Positions 1 to 6,632 of a stretch of 13,875 bases of DNA are shown piece after piece. Position 1 is the stretch's first letter; every line of letters starts with the position of its first letter. A program made the translations under genes and the position numbers. Source of the stretch: Tannerellaceae bacterium (lineage in GTDB: Bacteria > Bacteroidota > Bacteroidia > Bacteroidales > Tannerellaceae); contig JAIRZN010000095.1 of the NCBI GenBank assembly GCA_031267205.1, forward strand, positions 1 to 13,875, in the 5' to 3' direction. Under the pieces are notes generated by a model, which was given only the letters and a program-made list of their open reading frames with translations, had not been told where the DNA came from and did no database searches.

Positions 1-131
1 TTGGTCGCCGGGGTGAAATACGAAGTCACCATTTGCGTAGCTTCGGTAATCCCCGCGCTACCGTTGCCCTGCGCCATCGCGCCTAATACATACAGCAGGC
101 TTGCTGCCGTCAGAAAAAACCTTTTTTTCAT
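1..131 (-). CDS. traE: Conjugative transposon protein TraE (DUF4134), 5' part only
   Basis: The first 43 codons of a gene that reads leftward out of the window. I translated it by hand from the ATG at 131-129. It begins MKKRFF, continues with a hydrophobic stretch ending in GAMAQ (a plausible signal-peptidase site after about residue 20), and then reads GNGSAGITEATQMVTSYF, PAT. That last stretch is the strongly conserved beginning of the DUF4134/TraE family of Bacteroidetes conjugative transposons such as CTnDOT, where TraE is a small membrane protein of about 100 residues encoded in the tra operon beside TraF. A role as a pilin-like (VirB2-type) component of the transfer channel is plausible but inferred. 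The rest of the gene lies outside the window. No traA-D genes are found upstream of it here, and it has its own promoter-like sequence at 177-209. Confidence 0.85.
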   Translation of the reverse strand, partial: MKKRFFLTAASLLYVLGAMAQGNGSAGITEATQMVTSYFTPAT

Positions 132-176
132 CTGTCGAATCGTTTTTAAGTGAATACTGAAAATTAATTGCGACAA

Positions 177-209
177 CAAAAGTATCGGTGTTAAAAAGCT
201 GTGGAACAA
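177..209 (-). promoter_or_regulatory. Bacteroides-type promoter candidate for traE
   Basis: On the minus strand, TACTTTTG (184-177) matches the Bacteroides primary-sigma -7 consensus TAnnTTTG exactly. A TTG (209-207) lies upstream with a 22-nt gap, slightly longer than the usual 19-21. The predicted start of transcription would be near 168-170, giving a leader of about 40 nt before the traE ATG at 131. No experimental support is visible; the match could be chance in A/T-rich DNA. Confidence 0.5.
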
Positions 210-223
210 GCCTGAGTATATGC

Positions 224-253
224 GTCATCATACGTCATTATATGTCATCATAC
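224..253. repeat. Three tandem 10-bp direct repeats upstream of traE
   Basis: Units GTCATCATAC (224-233), GTCATTATAT (234-243) and GTCATCATAC (244-253). The outer units are identical and the middle one differs at three positions; all keep GTCAT. The 10-bp period places the units on one face of the helix. The block sits just upstream of the -33 element of the traE promoter candidate, where an activator would be expected to bind. Its function is inferred. Confidence 0.6.
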
Positions 254-404
254 ATGGAGAAAAGCGGCGACATGCTTTGCACCGGTCAGAATGTTATATT
301 TTTTGAGGCTTTTAACTTTGTGGCGGAAAATAATGCCACATTTTTTGTGGGGCTGGCTGAAGAAGTCCACTTTCTCACAAAATCAGATTTTAGAGACGTC
401 GGGG

Positions 405-441
405 ATGTTCCACGGAAAATAGTTAACTTCCCGTGGAATAT
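405..441. repeat. Inverted repeat (11-bp arms, 15-bp spacer)
   Basis: Left arm ATGTTCCACGG (405-415) and right arm CCGTGGAATAT (431-441) pair at 10 of 11 positions, with a G:T at the remaining one. The spacer holds the palindrome GTTAAC. It could be a protein-binding site, a transcript hairpin, or part of an IS end. It is not followed by a T-run on either strand, so it is not a typical intrinsic terminator. Confidence 0.5.
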
Positions 442-508
442 TTCAGGTTTTGCCGCGATGAATTATTGAAATAATGTCAATATGCTAATAAGAGGCAATA
501 TCTTATCA

Positions 509-800
509 TTATGCGGCCTTTTTGAGAATGTCTATCTGCATCTTGCGCATATTATGGACCACAACTGCCAGCGCCAACTCTGTTTTTACCTCTGTCAGAC
601 CTCTTAAGTGCAGCCGGCGAAAGAGTTGGTTGCCTTTTATGTCTGCGAAACAGGTTTCCACATCACGACCCCATTGTTTCATCATACGCTTACATCTTAC
701 AATCCAGAAAGCGCTGGCGGTAGTGTTGGATAAGGTCGGCAAAGAATATTTGGTATTTGATTTGTATACGGTTGTTACGGTAATCGTTGTCGTCTCTGTG
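509..800 (-). pseudogene. IS1182-like transposase, C-terminal remnant
   Basis: The stop codon is at 509-511 (minus). Reading up from it, residues such as KQWGRDVETCFADIKGNQLF, RRLHLRGL, KTELALAVVVHNMRKM match the C-terminal end of IS1182/DDE_Tnp_1_6 transposases (R-x-x-DVE-x-xF, a G/K-N-x-x-FRR-RG motif, then T-E-x-x-L-x-x-x-A-HN-RK-M). The Glu of DVE is the likely third catalytic acid of the DDE triad. Only about 65 residues are readable in this frame and there is no plausible start. Further up (about 690-800) a different frame reads NNRIQIKYQ and HYRQRFLDCK, which resembles the segment that normally precedes this motif, so a frameshift and perhaps a small deletion separate the two. The N-terminal three quarters of the transposase are absent, and the remnant abuts the 3' end of the DeoR gene. 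It is not functional. Confidence 0.7.
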
Positions 801-810
801 GAAACTGTCG

Positions 811-1593
811 TTACTCTCGCTCGCGTAAAATATTTGAATAAAAAATATCTACATTTTGTTCGCTTATCTTTTTCAGATTTTCTTCGGATATATTGCTGTC
901 CGTGATAACAGTGTGTACAAGCGAGATATGCCCAAGATTAGCAAAAGCGGTGATGCCGATTTTTGAAGAGTCCGCTACCAAAAAAACTTTATCAGCAGAC
1001 TTTATCATGGCCGACTTCACTATAAGATCGCTTAAGCTGGGATAGGTCAAACGCATAACAGGTGATATGCCGGCAGTTGCCAAAAACAATTTGTTGACAT
1101 GTATGTCCCGAAAAGAATCAGCCGCCATCTTTCCTGTAAGCGAAAGAGTTGGAGCTTTAAATTCGCCACCCGTAACTATCAGGTTAATACCCGGATTTTC
1201 TCCTAATATCAAGGCTATGTTGAGGGCGTTGGTAATTACTGTGAGTCCTTTGAAGTTGGCAAGTAATTTGGCAATTTCAGTAGTTGTAGAACCGGAATCA
1301 AGTATTAGACTGTCACCCTCCTTGATAAACGTTATAGCTTTATGAGCTATTTCTATTTTTTCTTCAAGATGTGTTCGGTTAAAAACATGACCGGATTTAA
1401 CAAAAGAGCCTATGTCTTTCAAAAAAGCTCCGCCATGCTCTCTTTGAATATACCCCATATTATCTAAGAGTTCAAGATCTTGACGAATTGTGACATCCGT
1501 CACTTTAAAAATCTTACTCAATTCATGAACTTTTGCATGGCCATCTTCGCGAATCAGATCCAATATCTTCAGTCTTCTTCTGTTTAATGTCAT
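811..1593 (-). CDS. DeoR/GlpR-family transcriptional repressor
   Basis: 260 residues, a normal length for the family. Residues 4-57 form the DeoR helix-turn-helix: RRLKILDLI, then HELSKIFKVTDVTIRQDLEL as the recognition segment, then the wing GYIQREHGGA. Residues about 75-240 are the DeoRC sensor domain, related to ribose-5-phosphate isomerase folds, which binds a phosphorylated sugar: DSGSTT (99-104), TN (121-122), TGGEF (141-145) and LVADSSKIG (205-213) are the expected ligand-loop motifs. It is divergent from the catabolic operon starting at 1904 and is the only regulator in the window, so the likely role is to repress that operon until a phosphorylated pathway intermediate appears. The last residues (NILRERE) are close to the junction with the IS remnant, so the native C-terminus could have been altered by a few residues. 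The specific inducer is not readable from the sequence. Confidence 0.9.
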   Translation of the reverse strand: MTLNRRRLKILDLIREDGHAKVHELSKIFKVTDVTIRQDLELLDNMGYIQREHGGAFLKDIGSFVKSGHVFNRTHLEEKIEIAHKAITFIKEGDSLILDSGSTTTEIAKLLANFKGLTVITNALNIALILGENPGINLIVTGGEFKAPTLSLTGKMAADSFRDIHVNKLFLATAGISPVMRLTYPSLSDLIVKSAMIKSADKVFLVADSSKIGITAFANLGHISLVHTVITDSNISEENLKKISEQNVDIFYSNILRERE

Positions 1594-1903
1594 AAGGTAA
1601 GCTGTATGTTGTTAGTTTTATGATACCTGTAGAATAAATAATTTGCGCAAACTTAAGACATTTTAAAGATAAACGAAAGAAAAAAGTAGCTATTTAACTG
1701 ACGGCAACCTTTTTTAGGTATATACAATGCTTCTATTCTTCGCTTTGCTTTCTTTTCTCAGTCAAATCGACAGCCCGCTTAATTTTCTTTTAGTTTTTAT
1801 TCCAAGTTAATTAAACATAAAATATTTGCGTTTACTGTATTTTGCTTTGGTTATATGTTTTTATTTCCTTTCTTTGCCTGCGATTAAATATGCTAAATGA
1901 TCA
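1594..1903. promoter_or_regulatory. Divergent regulatory region, DeoR / sugar operon
   Basis: 310 A/T-rich bases between the divergent repressor and operon starts, with no gene visible. For the repressor, TAAGTTTG on the minus strand (1655-1648) fits the TAnnTTTG -7 consensus, although no good -33 TTTG is found at the right distance. It overlaps a perfect 10-bp palindrome, TTTGCGCAAA (1642-1651). A matching half site, ATATTTGCG (1822-1830), lies nearer the operon, about 75 bases before its first ATG. For the operon itself I find only degenerate -7 candidates (AATATTTG at 1821-1828, TATTTTG at 1838-1844). The plus-strand promoter therefore has to lie in this region but I cannot place it firmly. 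Confidence 0.45.
1642..1651. promoter_or_regulatory. Palindromic operator candidate TTTGCGCAAA
   Basis: A perfect 10-bp palindrome overlapping the -7 candidate of the DeoR-family gene by four bases, where binding would block its transcription. A half site (TTTGCG, 1825-1830) recurs near the presumed operon promoter. Assignment to this repressor is inferred from position only. Confidence 0.35.
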
Positions 1904-2755
1904 ATGAAAGTGAAAGCAAAAGAATTGGAGTTACAATCGGAAATAAACCGTAAACGTTTAGTGGAAATTGCGTTTAAGGCCAAAGCCGCACACATAGGAG
2001 GAGGTCTTTCTTGCCTTAATATACTTACAGTTCTGTATTTTAATGTAATGAACATGGAGGCCGGCAATCCTGAAGTTCCTTGTCGCGACCGTTTTGTACT
2101 GAGTAAAGGTCATTGTGCAGAGGCATTATATGTTACACTTGAGGCACGAGGGTTTTTTCCGGCGGAAGTAACAAACACACTGGGCGAATTCGGTTCTGTC
2201 CTCTCCGGGCATCCAACCATTCATGTGCCTGGGGTTGAGGTAAACACAGGGGCATTAGGCCATGGCTTGTCTATTGGTGTGGGGATAGCTCTTGCCGCTA
2301 AAATGGATAGATTGCAGTACAGGACGTTTGTATTAATGGGCGACGGAGAACAGGGGGAAGGTTCCATTTATGAAGCGGCGATGGCTGCAAACCAATACAA
2401 ATTGGACAACCTGGTGGCTATTATCGATCGTAATGGATTACAGATAAGCGGGACAACGGAGGACATCATGGCTTTGGAAAGTATCAATCAAAGGTGGAGC
2501 GCCTTGGGATGGGATGTAACGGAAGTAAACGGAGATAAAATAGAAGATATCGTAAGCGCTTTCGGAAAAATAGACTATTCGGATAGCCACCCTCATTTAT
2601 TAATAGCGCATACCACGAAAGGCAAAGGGGTATCTTACATGGAAGGCGACCCTGTCTGGCATCATGAGATTCCAGACGTGGAACAGTATGAACAGGCCAT
2701 CCGTGAGATTTCGGAAAGTATTGAAATTTTGGAAAAACAAATACAGAGAGTATGA
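1904..2755 (+). CDS. Transketolase, N-terminal (TPP-binding) subunit
   Basis: 283 residues, the usual size for the N-terminal half of split transketolases. This half binds the diphosphate of thiamine diphosphate: the motif runs from GDG (146-148) to N177, with GDGEQGEGS and IIDRNG as its ends. Other transketolase features are H30 in AAHIGG, SKGH (67-70), GALGHGLS (116-123) and WHHEIP (252-257). The stop overlaps the start of the C-terminal subunit by four bases (ATGA at 2752-2755), which implies translational coupling and equal amounts of the two subunits. Transketolase moves a two-carbon ketol unit from a ketose phosphate to an aldose phosphate. Beside a dedicated isomerase and kinase, this copy is probably a pathway enzyme and not the housekeeping pentose-phosphate enzyme. 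An apulose-4-phosphate transketolase subunit A (AptA-like) role is my preferred reading, but the residues deciding substrate choice cannot be judged here. A 1-deoxy-xylulose-phosphate synthase is excluded by the split architecture. Confidence 0.9.
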   Translation: MKVKAKELELQSEINRKRLVEIAFKAKAAHIGGGLSCLNILTVLYFNVMNMEAGNPEVPCRDRFVLSKGHCAEALYVTLEARGFFPAEVTNTLGEFGSVLSGHPTIHVPGVEVNTGALGHGLSIGVGIALAAKMDRLQYRTFVLMGDGEQGEGSIYEAAMAANQYKLDNLVAIIDRNGLQISGTTEDIMALESINQRWSALGWDVTEVNGDKIEDIVSAFGKIDYSDSHPHLLIAHTTKGKGVSYMEGDPVWHHEIPDVEQYEQAIREISESIEILEKQIQRV

Positions 2756-3684
2756 TAGCTTGCCGGAAAAGTTTTACTGAGACTTTATTGTCGCTGGCCA
2801 GAGCAGACAGGAATATAATAGCCGTCACAACCGACGCCCGCGGCTCGGTTACGTTGAATGATTTTGCAAACGAGCTGCCGGGACAGTTTGTCGAGTGTGG
2901 AATTGCGGAACAAAACGCGGTCGGCATATCCGCGGGCTTAGCACATAGCGGGAAAAAGGTATTCGTATGCGGCCCCGCATGTTTTTATGTAACCCGCAGT
3001 CTGGAGCAAATAAAAATAGACGTAGCTTACAGCAGGAATAATGTGAAAATTATAGGCGTAAGCGGCGGCGTTGCTTATGGAGCTTTAGGGGCAAGTCACC
3101 ACAGCTTGCATGATATTGCCGTATTGAGAACTTTTCCGGGTATGAATATAATATTACCGAGTGATGCCCGGCAAATAAGAAAAATCGTAAAACTGCTGGT
3201 TGATTATCCGGAGCCTGCCTACATACGTATAGGGCGTGCTCCTGTGCCGGATATATACGAAAACGACGGTTTTAACTTCACAATCGGAAAAGCCAATCTG
3301 TTATTGGACGGAAACGACCTGACAATCATAGGAACCGGCGAAACTGTTTACCACGCTTACCGAGCCGGACGTATGCTTCACAAGAAAGGTATAAGGGCAC
3401 GTGTCCTGGATATGGCGTCCATCAAGCCTTACGACAAAGCGGCCATTCTGAAGGCTGCTGCCGAAACGGGAAGAATAGTGACGGTTGAAGAGCATAGCCG
3501 ATTCGGTGGATTGGGAAGTTTAGTTGCCGAGACTTTATCCGAATCGCCTGTGCCGCTCAGAATTATCGGAATACCGGATGAGGACGTTATACATGGAAAT
3601 TCTTCCGGGATATTCGCTCATTATGGATTGGATGCGTCAGGTATCTATAAAACCGCGATAGAGTTCATGAAATATGAAAAATAA
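2752..3684 (+). CDS. Transketolase, C-terminal (pyrimidine-binding) subunit
   Basis: 310 residues, matching the family's C-terminal half. It contains the pyrimidine-binding domain, with the cofactor-activating glutamate E53 in CGIAEQNAVG, then GVAYGALGASHHSLHDIAVLR (about 107-126) contributing active-site histidines. A C-terminal transketolase domain follows from about residue 180 (IIGTGETV, then VEEHSRFGGLGS). It starts inside the stop of the N-terminal subunit and its own end overlaps the kinase start by 11 bases, so the three genes form a tightly coupled block. It should pair with the protein at 1904-2755 to make an alpha2beta2-like enzyme. As with its partner, the sequence establishes the transketolase family and the context suggests a ketose phosphate made by the next gene as the donor. 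An apulose-4-phosphate transketolase subunit B (AptB-like) is the leading candidate. Confidence 0.9.
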   Translation: MIACRKSFTETLLSLARADRNIIAVTTDARGSVTLNDFANELPGQFVECGIAEQNAVGISAGLAHSGKKVFVCGPACFYVTRSLEQIKIDVAYSRNNVKIIGVSGGVAYGALGASHHSLHDIAVLRTFPGMNIILPSDARQIRKIVKLLVDYPEPAYIRIGRAPVPDIYENDGFNFTIGKANLLLDGNDLTIIGTGETVYHAYRAGRMLHKKGIRARVLDMASIKPYDKAAILKAAAETGRIVTVEEHSRFGGLGSLVAETLSESPVPLRIIGIPDEDVIHGNSSGIFAHYGLDASGIYKTAIEFMKYEK

Positions 3685-5158
3685 AGTAATTGCAATCGAC
3701 CAAAGTACTTCTGCCACAAAAGCCATGCTTTTCTCAGGGCAGTGCAAATTAATCCGCAGAAGTAATGTGTGCCACGAACAATACTACCCTAAGGCCGGCT
3801 GGGTGGAGCATGATGCGGAGGAGATTTACCGGAATGTACTACTGTCCGTCGGAAAGCTGATGGATGCGGAGCCAGCGGGCGAAAACAACGACTATTCCCT
3901 CTGTATAACCAACCAGCGAGAGACGGTAGTAGTATGGAACAAAGACACAGGGAAGCCGGTTTATAATGCTATCGTGTGGCAATGCCTGAGAGGCGCCGCT
4001 ATCTGCAACAGGCTGAAAGAGGAAGGCCATTCGCAGATGGTCAGGGAAAAAACCGGGTTATTGATCGACCCATACTTTTCGGCAAGCGGCGTAAAGTGGA
4101 TACTTGATAATGTAGAAGGCGCTCGCCGGTACGCCGCTAAAGGACTACTGCTGATGGGTACGATCGATTCTTGGCTCATCTGGAAACTGACAAACGGCAG
4201 AGTACACGCTACCGACTACACGAATGCTTCGAGAACATTGCTTTTCAATATTCATACCTTGGATTGGGACGACGATATGTTGAACCTATTTACCGTTCCG
4301 CGCTCCATGATGCCGCAGCCTCACCCGTGCGATTCCGTTTTCGGAGAAACAACGGTTGGAGGAATCTTCAAACGGCCTGTATGCATAGCTGGGGCGATTG
4401 GGGATTCTCATGCCGCGCTGGCAGGACAGATGTGTTTTGAGGAAGGGCTTGGGAAAGCTACTTACGGTACCGGTTCGTCGGTAATGGTCAATACCGGCGG
4501 AAAGGCCGTTGCCGCTCCCAAGGGGTTGGTGACATCCATCGGATTCCATGCCCTGGGGAAGATATCTTATGCCTTTGAAGGGAATATACACTGTACCGGA
4601 GCGACAATTAACTGGATAGAGAACCAATTGGGTATAATATCTTCTCCCGCTGAGATAGAATGTATGGTATCCCAAATAGGCTGCAATGACGGTGTTTACT
4701 TTGTCCCTGCCTTTACCGGATTAGGGGCGCCCTGGTGGCAACCGGATGTAAAGGCGGCAATATTCGGAATGACATTAGCTACCGGCAAGATGCATATCAT
4801 CAGGGCTGCGATAGAATCTATCGCTTACCAAGTGAATGACCTTGTAAAGACAATGCAGCAGTCTGTTACACTGAAAGAATTGCGGGCTGACGGCGGAGGA
4901 ACTAAGAACAACCTCCTGATGCAGTTTCAAGCCGACCTGTTACGGACGCCGGTCAACTGCCTTGACATTGAAGAGGCTTCGGCTTTGGGTGCGGTTATAA
5001 TGAACGGTTTTGCGCGTAATGTTTGGAGCGCTTTCGCAGACATACAAGCTATGTCTACTTACGGTTCCGGCAAATTATTCCTACCGGAGGTGTCGGAAGA
5101 TATAATGAACACAGCTTATACAGGGTGGCTCAATGCCGTAAAACAGTTGATTAAATAA
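3674..5158 (+). CDS. FGGY-family carbohydrate kinase (glycerol-kinase-like)
   Basis: 494 residues, full length for the FGGY family, cytoplasmic. ATP-phosphorylates a polyol or ketose. Motifs: AIDQST (7-12), TNQRETVVVW (79-88), DPYFSASGVKWILDN (132-146, the FGGY signature), TDYTNASRTLLFNI (180-193), GDSHAALAGQ (243-252, with D244 the expected catalytic base), GTGSS (265-269) and DGGGTKNN (406-413, nucleotide site). It is closest to glycerol kinase in overall wording: R82, E83, Y134 and D244 match E. coli GlpK R83, E84, Y135 and D245. However the glutamine after the catalytic Asp is replaced by S245, and the WQDRRT segment is WQCLRG (102-107), which argues for a different substrate. Placed between a split transketolase and an isomerase, it probably phosphorylates the ketose made by the isomerase. 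D-apulose kinase is the leading hypothesis; glycerol, xylulose or another ketose remain possible. Confidence 0.88.
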   Translation: MKNKVIAIDQSTSATKAMLFSGQCKLIRRSNVCHEQYYPKAGWVEHDAEEIYRNVLLSVGKLMDAEPAGENNDYSLCITNQRETVVVWNKDTGKPVYNAIVWQCLRGAAICNRLKEEGHSQMVREKTGLLIDPYFSASGVKWILDNVEGARRYAAKGLLLMGTIDSWLIWKLTNGRVHATDYTNASRTLLFNIHTLDWDDDMLNLFTVPRSMMPQPHPCDSVFGETTVGGIFKRPVCIAGAIGDSHAALAGQMCFEEGLGKATYGTGSSVMVNTGGKAVAAPKGLVTSIGFHALGKISYAFEGNIHCTGATINWIENQLGIISSPAEIECMVSQIGCNDGVYFVPAFTGLGAPWWQPDVKAAIFGMTLATGKMHIIRAAIESIAYQVNDLVKTMQQSVTLKELRADGGGTKNNLLMQFQADLLRTPVNCLDIEEASALGAVIMNGFARNVWSAFADIQAMSTYGSGKLFLPEVSEDIMNTAYTGWLNAVKQLIK

Positions 5159-5192
5159 AAACGACAATCTTAAATTTTAATACCATATCAAT

Positions 5193-6617
5193 ATGAAGAA
5201 CAAAGGAAAAATGTGTTTTGGCGTTATTATAGGAACGCGAGCTTACTTTAATTCAGCATTGGCAAAAGACGTCCGCAAACAGTTATTGAAGACTTTATCG
5301 GACGAAGGCTACGATTATGTCATCCTCCCTGAAGACGCAACGCCGACGGGTAGTAGCAGTATCGAGACGAGGGAAGACGGCCTGAAGTGCGCCGCCCTCT
5401 TCCGCGAAAATAGGGACAGGATAGACGGCATCATTGTCTCACTACCAAACTTCGGTTTCGAAATAGGCATCATCAATGCAATACATGTTGCCGGACTGAA
5501 CGTTCCCGTTATGGTACAGGCCTGCGATGACGAGAACGACAAGGTCGACTTAGACAGCCGTCGCGACGCTTTCTGCGGTAAGATCTCGGTATGCAATAAT
5601 TTGTATCAATACGGAATACCGTTTACCGATACCACATTGCATACCTACTCCATTCATTCGGACTTGCTGATGAAAGATATTAACCGCTTCGCCGCCATTT
5701 GCCGTGTGGTAAACGGACTGCGTCGCGCACGTATCGGAGCTATCGGAACGCGACCGGCAGGGTTTCAAACTGTGCGCGCAAGCGAAAAAATCCTTCAGGC
5801 TTCGGGCATCACGGTTATCCCTGTCGACCTGTCGGAAATCATAGAAGCTGCGCGCAGGATTGACGATGACGACGATGCGCTGCTACGCAAGATAGACGGG
5901 ATACGTAAATATGCAGCCGTGCCGGAGGCTTATGACGCAAAACTACCACTTCAGGCCAAATTCGGTTTGGCGGTAGAAAGGTGGATTGAATCTAACGACA
6001 TCGACGCAGTCGCCATACAATGTTGGGATTCTCTGGAGCAAAACTACGGATGCGCCGCCTGCGTGACGATGAGTATGCTTGGCGAAAGGTTATTGCCCGC
6101 CGCTTGCGAGATGGATATTGCCGGGGCCGTCGCAATGTATGCCCTGATGCTTGCTTCGGGACTGCCGCCGGCTTTGCTGGACTGGAACAACAACTTCGCC
6201 GGAGACCGCAACAAATGCGTATGCACGCACTGTGGTAACTTCCCCAAGTCGTTTATTGCAAACGACATCAGGCTCGGCACTCTCGGCGTACTGGGTAGGA
6301 CTATGGGAAAGGTAAATACCTTCGGCGCCGTTTACGGCAAGGTGAAGGAGGGAAATTTTACTTTCTTCCGCATATCCACCGACGATACGAAGGGATGCAT
6401 CAAGTCGTACCTCGGGGAAGGTACAATAACGGACGAACCTTACGACATGGACGGATGCATTGCCGTAACAAAGGTCGACAATCTACAGACGCTAATGAAG
6501 TATATCTGTCGCAACGGATTTGAACACCATGTGGCCATGTGCCGCACAAATGTGAAGGATATTCTCGACGAAGCTATAGTCAATTATCTCGGATGGAAAA
6601 TATACGTACATAGTTAA
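5193..6617 (+). CDS. L-fucose isomerase-fold sugar isomerase
   Basis: 474 residues, shorter than E. coli FucI (about 590) but usual for the L-fucose/L-arabinose isomerase-related group with a C-terminal fucose-isomerase-like domain. These metal-dependent enzymes interconvert an aldose and a ketose through an ene-diol. The likely metal ligands are E306 (in LLPAACEMDIAGA) and D330 (in ALLDWNNNF), with histidines H346 (THCGN) and H445/H446 (GFEHHVAM) in the C-terminal part. The N-terminal half (VIIGTRAYFN, then DGIIVSLPNFG) is the alpha/beta substrate-binding region. It follows the kinase by 34 bases and precedes a sugar transporter by 15. With the kinase and split transketolase downstream in the pathway, it should supply the ketose. 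D-apiose isomerase is suggested by context; I cannot tell whether known D-apiose isomerases share this fold. A true L-fucose isomerase is less likely because no fuculose-phosphate aldolase is present. Confidence 0.8.
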   Translation: MKNKGKMCFGVIIGTRAYFNSALAKDVRKQLLKTLSDEGYDYVILPEDATPTGSSSIETREDGLKCAALFRENRDRIDGIIVSLPNFGFEIGIINAIHVAGLNVPVMVQACDDENDKVDLDSRRDAFCGKISVCNNLYQYGIPFTDTTLHTYSIHSDLLMKDINRFAAICRVVNGLRRARIGAIGTRPAGFQTVRASEKILQASGITVIPVDLSEIIEAARRIDDDDDALLRKIDGIRKYAAVPEAYDAKLPLQAKFGLAVERWIESNDIDAVAIQCWDSLEQNYGCAACVTMSMLGERLLPAACEMDIAGAVAMYALMLASGLPPALLDWNNNFAGDRNKCVCTHCGNFPKSFIANDIRLGTLGVLGRTMGKVNTFGAVYGKVKEGNFTFFRISTDDTKGCIKSYLGEGTITDEPYDMDGCIAVTKVDNLQTLMKYICRNGFEHHVAMCRTNVKDILDEAIVNYLGWKIYVHS

Positions 6618-6632
6618 TTCATAATTATTAAG

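Larger units (their letters stand above)
132..508. other. Non-coding region between traE and the IS remnant
   Basis: This stretch of 377 bases has no gene I can support. An open frame at 188-469 on the plus strand resembles no family I know and overlaps the promoter and repeat elements, so I treat it as non-coding. The region contains the traE promoter candidate, the 10-bp direct repeats, alternative small hairpins at 319-350 and a 37-bp inverted repeat at 405-441. Part of it (above about 340) may be the 3' end of the insertion sequence whose transposase remnant starts at 509, but only one end is present, so the terminal repeat cannot be confirmed. Confidence 0.5.

Noticed and set aside
188..469. 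Open frame of 93 codons on the plus strand upstream of traE
   Set aside because: No family resemblance, no good start context, and it runs through the promoter candidate, direct repeats and inverted repeat.
522..905. Open frame of 127 codons on the plus strand
   Set aside because: Antisense to the transposase remnant and the DeoR 3' end, both of which have recognisable proteins; its translation matches nothing I know.
1904..1918. Alternative upstream starts at 1890 and 1897 for the transketolase N subunit
   Set aside because: These ATGs are in other frames or lead to immediate disagreement with the conserved N-terminus; the ATG at 1904 gives the expected family length.
1904..3684. Housekeeping transketolase or DXP synthase
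   Set aside because: DXP synthase is a single chain of about 620 residues with different wording. A housekeeping transketolase would not be expected in overlap with a sugar kinase in an accessory operon.
4286..4675. Minus-strand open frame inside the kinase gene, and similar ones inside susC and susD
   Set aside because: Low-complexity shadows of strongly supported plus-strand genes with no family features.
3674..6617. L-fucose utilisation locus
   Set aside because: Isomerase and kinase resemble fucose-pathway families, but there is no class II aldolase and no fucose permease of the MFS type; a split transketolase takes the splitting position.
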